A stretch of DNA of 64,000 nt from Paragonimus skrjabini miyazakii (lineage: Eukaryota; Platyhelminthes; Trematoda; Plagiorchiida; Troglotrematidae): contig JTDE01000753.1 in NCBI GenBank assembly GCA_014338405.1, forward strand, positions 17,391 to 81,390, in the 5' to 3' direction. The notes below the pieces were generated by a model, which worked only from the letters and a program-made list of their open reading frames with translations, searched no databases and was not told the origin of the DNA. Made by a program: the position numbers and the translations under genes. Numbering within the stretch: position 1 is the stretch's first letter; each line of letters starts with the position of its first letter. Below are positions 61,183 through 64,000 of the stretch, in pieces.

Positions 61183-61772
61183 AATCCTCAAGGTCGGTTT
61201 TGTGAGCTGGACGCAATTGTCCCTTCAAACCATCCTCAGCCAGGTTTTGCGGACCCTGAACCAGCGGATGATTATTGAAAGTTTTGGGTGGTTTATGTGC
61301 ACCAAGTTTGTATGTGCTCGAAACCGATTGTTGACTGAAGGACGTTATGTGAGACTTGTTCATGTCTCCTCGTGATTGCGAAGTGATTCCGGGGGAGTTG
61401 TTCAGTTTGTCAATGTGGTTAAAGGCAACCTTAGTAAATGTGGCTCCGTTAGTTGGTCCCATTGCTTTTTCTAGCGCTGTGTAGCCGAAAATGTGTGATG
61501 GAAACTGAATATCTGGTTCAGAACGTGGGCTCTTCCATGCATGTGTGGTCATGCTTTGAAATTTGGAAGTATGCTGATCAAAGAATCTTGGCTGCCCTTC
61601 GACCGGTTGGCAGTTTGGTGGTAATAGCCGAGACGACTGGAACAATTTTGATGCATGCACACTGCTTGAAAAATTATCCTCCCTTCGCTTGTCCACTGAC
61701 ATGTCGAAGTTTGCGGGTCGTTTACAGTCAGGCGATTGAGACAAACACAGGTGTGTCAGTGGATTTGGGACT
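61183..61772 (-). CDS. PRDM14-like: PRDM14-like protein, long linker exon between PR domain and fingers
   Basis: The acceptor cctcatttcag is followed by 590 bases entering with one completing base and leaving with one. The weak donor GATT|GTTAGT is chosen because it joins as LED-S-AEGY, matching the EESAEGY entry of vertebrate PRDM14, and fits the phase; read-through would hit a stop three bases later. The product, about 196 residues, is Ser-, Pro-, Asn- and Gln-rich and without Cys pairs (for example SFSQQSVSSTYKLGAHKPPK), so probably disordered. In vertebrate PRDM14 the corresponding linker is only about 20-30 residues. Confidence 0.78.
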
Positions 61773-61912
61773 CTGAAATGAGGACGTAAAAACGGTATGC
61801 AGTCTCAATAAAATAACTTAAGTAGCCTTATTTGGCTAAAATACAAAGCTGGCTGAATACACCATCACCGCATCAAATGATGCTTAACTCTAAGAAAACA
61901 GTGATAACTTAC

Positions 61913-62202
61913 TCCAAAATGAGTTCTTCTCCAGGTTGTATGTGCCGTTGGGCGCGAAACCATACTAATTGATCCCGTGTGAATTTGGTCATTCCGTCAT
62001 CGTGATCCAGAGTTTGGTTGTCCATCAAAGGCAGTGGCACGTTTTCATTTGAAGGGATGACAACGAGGGATAAATTAGCAGCATGGTCGGCAGCAAATCG
62101 CTCATTCTTTTGTAGGCCACGTACAAATCCCATCCATTTGAGTTTTACCCCCGGATCCAGATACTTGTTTCTCGTAGTTTCTGTGGGATCCATAAAATAG
62201 GT
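61913..62202 (-). CDS. PRDM14-like: PRDM14-like protein, exon with C-terminal half of the PR (SET-like) domain
   Basis: The acceptor tttcctgcag and donor GGA|GTAAGT on the minus strand enclose 290 bases, entering in phase 0 and leaving two bases. The exon encodes TYFMDP, then VKLKWMGFVRGLQKNERFAA, NLSLVVIP and, near the end, LVWFRAQRHIQPGEELILE. The order NW-M-x-V, NL and I-x-x-x-ELL is that of PR domains. About 25 extra residues (including PLPLMDNQTLDHDDGMTKFT) are inserted before the last strand, and the usual W-Y after EELL is absent. The first half of the PR domain should lie at higher coordinates; I did not find it before 64000. Confidence 0.82.
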
Positions 62203-62358
62203 CTGCAGGAAATAAAGTCCCAGGACAAACTATTTTAAGCAAACATTGGATAAAATCAGACATATTTTATCAGACACCAGATAAGAGCGATTAAAGAGCT
62301 TTCTTTATCGTCACAGCGAGTACACTTTTACTGATAAGTAGTTTGGCAAATTTACTAA

Positions 62359-62535
62359 TTTAGGAGAGACCCAACTGCGAAAAATCTAGACTTCAGCGGA
62401 TCCGAACCAGTGCCAGAAACAACATGCTCACACGCGGCAAGTGCTCTACCAGCTGAGCTACCAAGCCAGGCCGGAAGCTCCGAAATTTCACATTTGGACC
62501 TAGTTACCCACCCAACCAACAGTGTCATATGGAAT
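62359..62535 (-). repeat. tRNA-derived SINE-like repeat, left half of an inverted pair
   Basis: On the minus strand an A box tagctcagctggtagagc (62443-62460) and a B box ggttcggatcc (62398-62408) are both close to the tRNA consensus. Ahead of them lies a head ttggttgggtgggtaactag, and after them a tail gattttcgcagttgggtctc. Bases ahead of the A box do not pair with those after the B box, so no tRNA is made. This family differs from the foldback family. Confidence 0.8.
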
Positions 62536-62684
62536 CTACCAAATCGCAATTGGGTCTCTTCTAAATGATCAAATCTGCCATACTACTTATCAGTAATACA
62601 ATGCCAATGCATATCGGTTGGTGAATTCCAGCGTGAACTGACCGAGAAATCCTGCTTGGACAGTCAGTCGACTGGATCATTTGA

Positions 62685-62862
62685 TGAATTTCACATGACA
62701 TTGTTGGTTGGGTGGGTAACTAGGTCCAAATGTGAAAGTTTCGAGCTTCCGATGTGGCTTCGTAGCTCAACTGGTAGAAAATTTGCCGCGTTTGGGCATG
62801 TTTCTGTCACCGGTTCAAATCCAGCTGAAGTCCAGACTTTACGTAATTGGGTCTCTTCTAGA
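62685..62862 (+). repeat. tRNA-derived SINE-like repeat, right half of an inverted pair
   Basis: The same repeat in plus orientation, with A box tagctcaactggtagaaa (62763-62780), B box ggttcaaatcc (62812-62822), head ttggttgggtgggtaactag and tail acgtaattgggtctcttcta. The two halves are separated by about 150 bases and are roughly 85% alike by eye. Confidence 0.8.
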
Positions 62863-62869
62863 CCACCAT

Positions 62870-64000
62870 TTTGTTCACTGTTGGCTCTATAATAGGTCTC
62901 TTTCGTCTCAGTTATTTCAGATTGGCCACTATGGTAAATATTGCCTGATGCTGACACATCAAGAAATATGCTTATTGGGCTGTAAATTACAACCAATGTG
63001 AAGATAAACTCAGGCTGAAATGTTTCGAGATTTCCAGAATAAACAAAACCTTTGCAGTTAATTGAAGCGTGTGTTAATTGTGGCAATGCTCAAAAACCTA
63101 GAGTTTTTAACAGGAAAATTCCCCAAGAGTTTGTTTTAAATCAGACACGTTTAAAACTGAGCTTGTTTGAGTTAATAGAAGTGTGTGCGTTATTGAAACA
63201 GCAGCCAAGTGTGTGGATTAAGTGATGTTAGATGGGAAGAAATAACTGATTTCATTGGATGTGAATTTAGTTACCACACTCGTAACAGGAAAATAAGTGT
63301 AACGAAGTGTAAGATAGATGAATCTCTGACAGAACATGTGTTGATTTGCAACCACACATAAAAAATTTTCTAGACGTCATTCATCTTTCTCAAACAAAGG
63401 CTGTTAATTGGTAATTAGATTTTAAAGAATATTTCTTGGTGAGCACAACAGTGACAACTTAAATCAGACAATTTTGGTTTATCTATGGCATTCATCCTCA
63501 GTTTGGTGTGTGCACTAACCACCGTCAAGTTGACTGATACCGAAAGCTTTCGAAAGGCAGACTTTGACGGTTGCATAGTAAATGTTGTCATCAAAACCCT
63601 TTACAGAATTCATCAGTATAGTGAACCTCATAGAATTACGTAGCTTCAATCCGTTTACATCAACGAGGTGACGATAGCCGTTTGATGAGATGTGCAAAAT
63701 CAAGTATATCACCTCTCGTTGATGGGGTCGCGACTAGAAACGTTCGAGAGTGACGAAAAATTCGCTCATTTAGGCAGGTAAAGAAAGGTTAACTTGTACA
63801 ACACGGTGGATAGCGCAGTTACATGTATCAGTAGCATATCCACACAATCGTAATAGATGATGAATGAATAAATCAACATGAATGCATTTCCGACAAATGG
63901 TAATGTAGTGGACACAATGGTGGAATCAGGAATATTGAAATAAAATATGTACACAGATGTTATAGAACATTAGACACACTGAAAAATTACCTATTCATTC
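62870..64000. other. Window end, 5' side of the PRDM14-like gene; no exon recognised
   Basis: The minus-strand frame at 63515-63712 (with HLVDVNGLKLRNSMRFTILM) is protein-like but does not match the first half of a PR domain. The remainder is AT-rich with short frames. Confidence 0.35.

Noticed and set aside
62398..62466. A genuine tRNA gene on the minus strand.
   Set aside because: The A and B boxes are near-perfect, but the ends do not form an acceptor stem and a diverged inverted copy lies 300 bases away, so it is a SINE.
63515..63712. Minus-strand frame as the missing first half of the PR domain.
   Set aside because: Its sequence does not fit the PR-domain blocks expected before the HF-D segment, and no donor in the right phase was found.

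Overview
The window looks like animal nuclear DNA, most probably from a digenean flatworm (fluke). Coding sequence comes as short exons with GT/AG borders and consistent phases, inside AT-rich, gene-poor DNA. That DNA carries decayed RTE/SR2-like LINE copies, tRNA-derived repeats and a Tc1/mariner-type transposon. There are no operons, Shine-Dalgarno sites or long continuous bacterial-type ORFs. The species call is inference, resting mainly on the LINE family and the style of the repeats. A 100-base N gap at 38850-38949 marks an assembly gap.

Four protein-coding loci can be supported. (1) 8984-9943 (+): terminal exon of a leucine-rich-repeat protein of the F-box/LRR (AMN1-like) kind. (2) 16294-17165 (+): two phase-compatible exons that resemble the membrane-proximal end of an integrin alpha subunit; tentative, because no upstream propeller exons are visible. 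(3) 36954-44049 (+): a two-exon ferritin-fold protein that lacks most ferroxidase-centre residues and has a C-terminal extension. (4) 47080-62202 (-): six exons of a PRDM14-like PR/zinc-finger regulator. All splice phases agree and the exons join into 511 codons plus stop; the 5' part lies beyond the window or was not found.

Repeats fill most of the remainder. LINE pieces lie at 4.9-6.2, 6.5-6.8, 12.3-13.0 (+) and 21.5-22.5 kb (-). A family of foldback elements with a tRNA-like module in each arm occurs at about 13.7, 18.1, 18.5, 20.5-21.1, 28.9, 40.8, 42.4, 42.7, 48.7, 52.2 and 52.6-53.2 kb. In the 8-kb last intron of the PRDM14-like gene, a decayed IS630/Tc1/mariner-type transposase gene (49.5-50.6 kb) sits between two nearly identical inverted arms of about 275 bp, and most of each arm is that same tRNA-bearing foldback sequence. 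A different tRNA-derived repeat forms an inverted pair at 62.36-62.86 kb, just upstream of the PR-domain exon.

The best candidates for something undescribed are the transposase/foldback composite and the ferritin-like protein with a lost ferroxidase centre. The PRDM14-like gene is notable for its long PR-to-finger linker and its apparent lack of a final finger. The loci are unrelated in function and show no common pathway.
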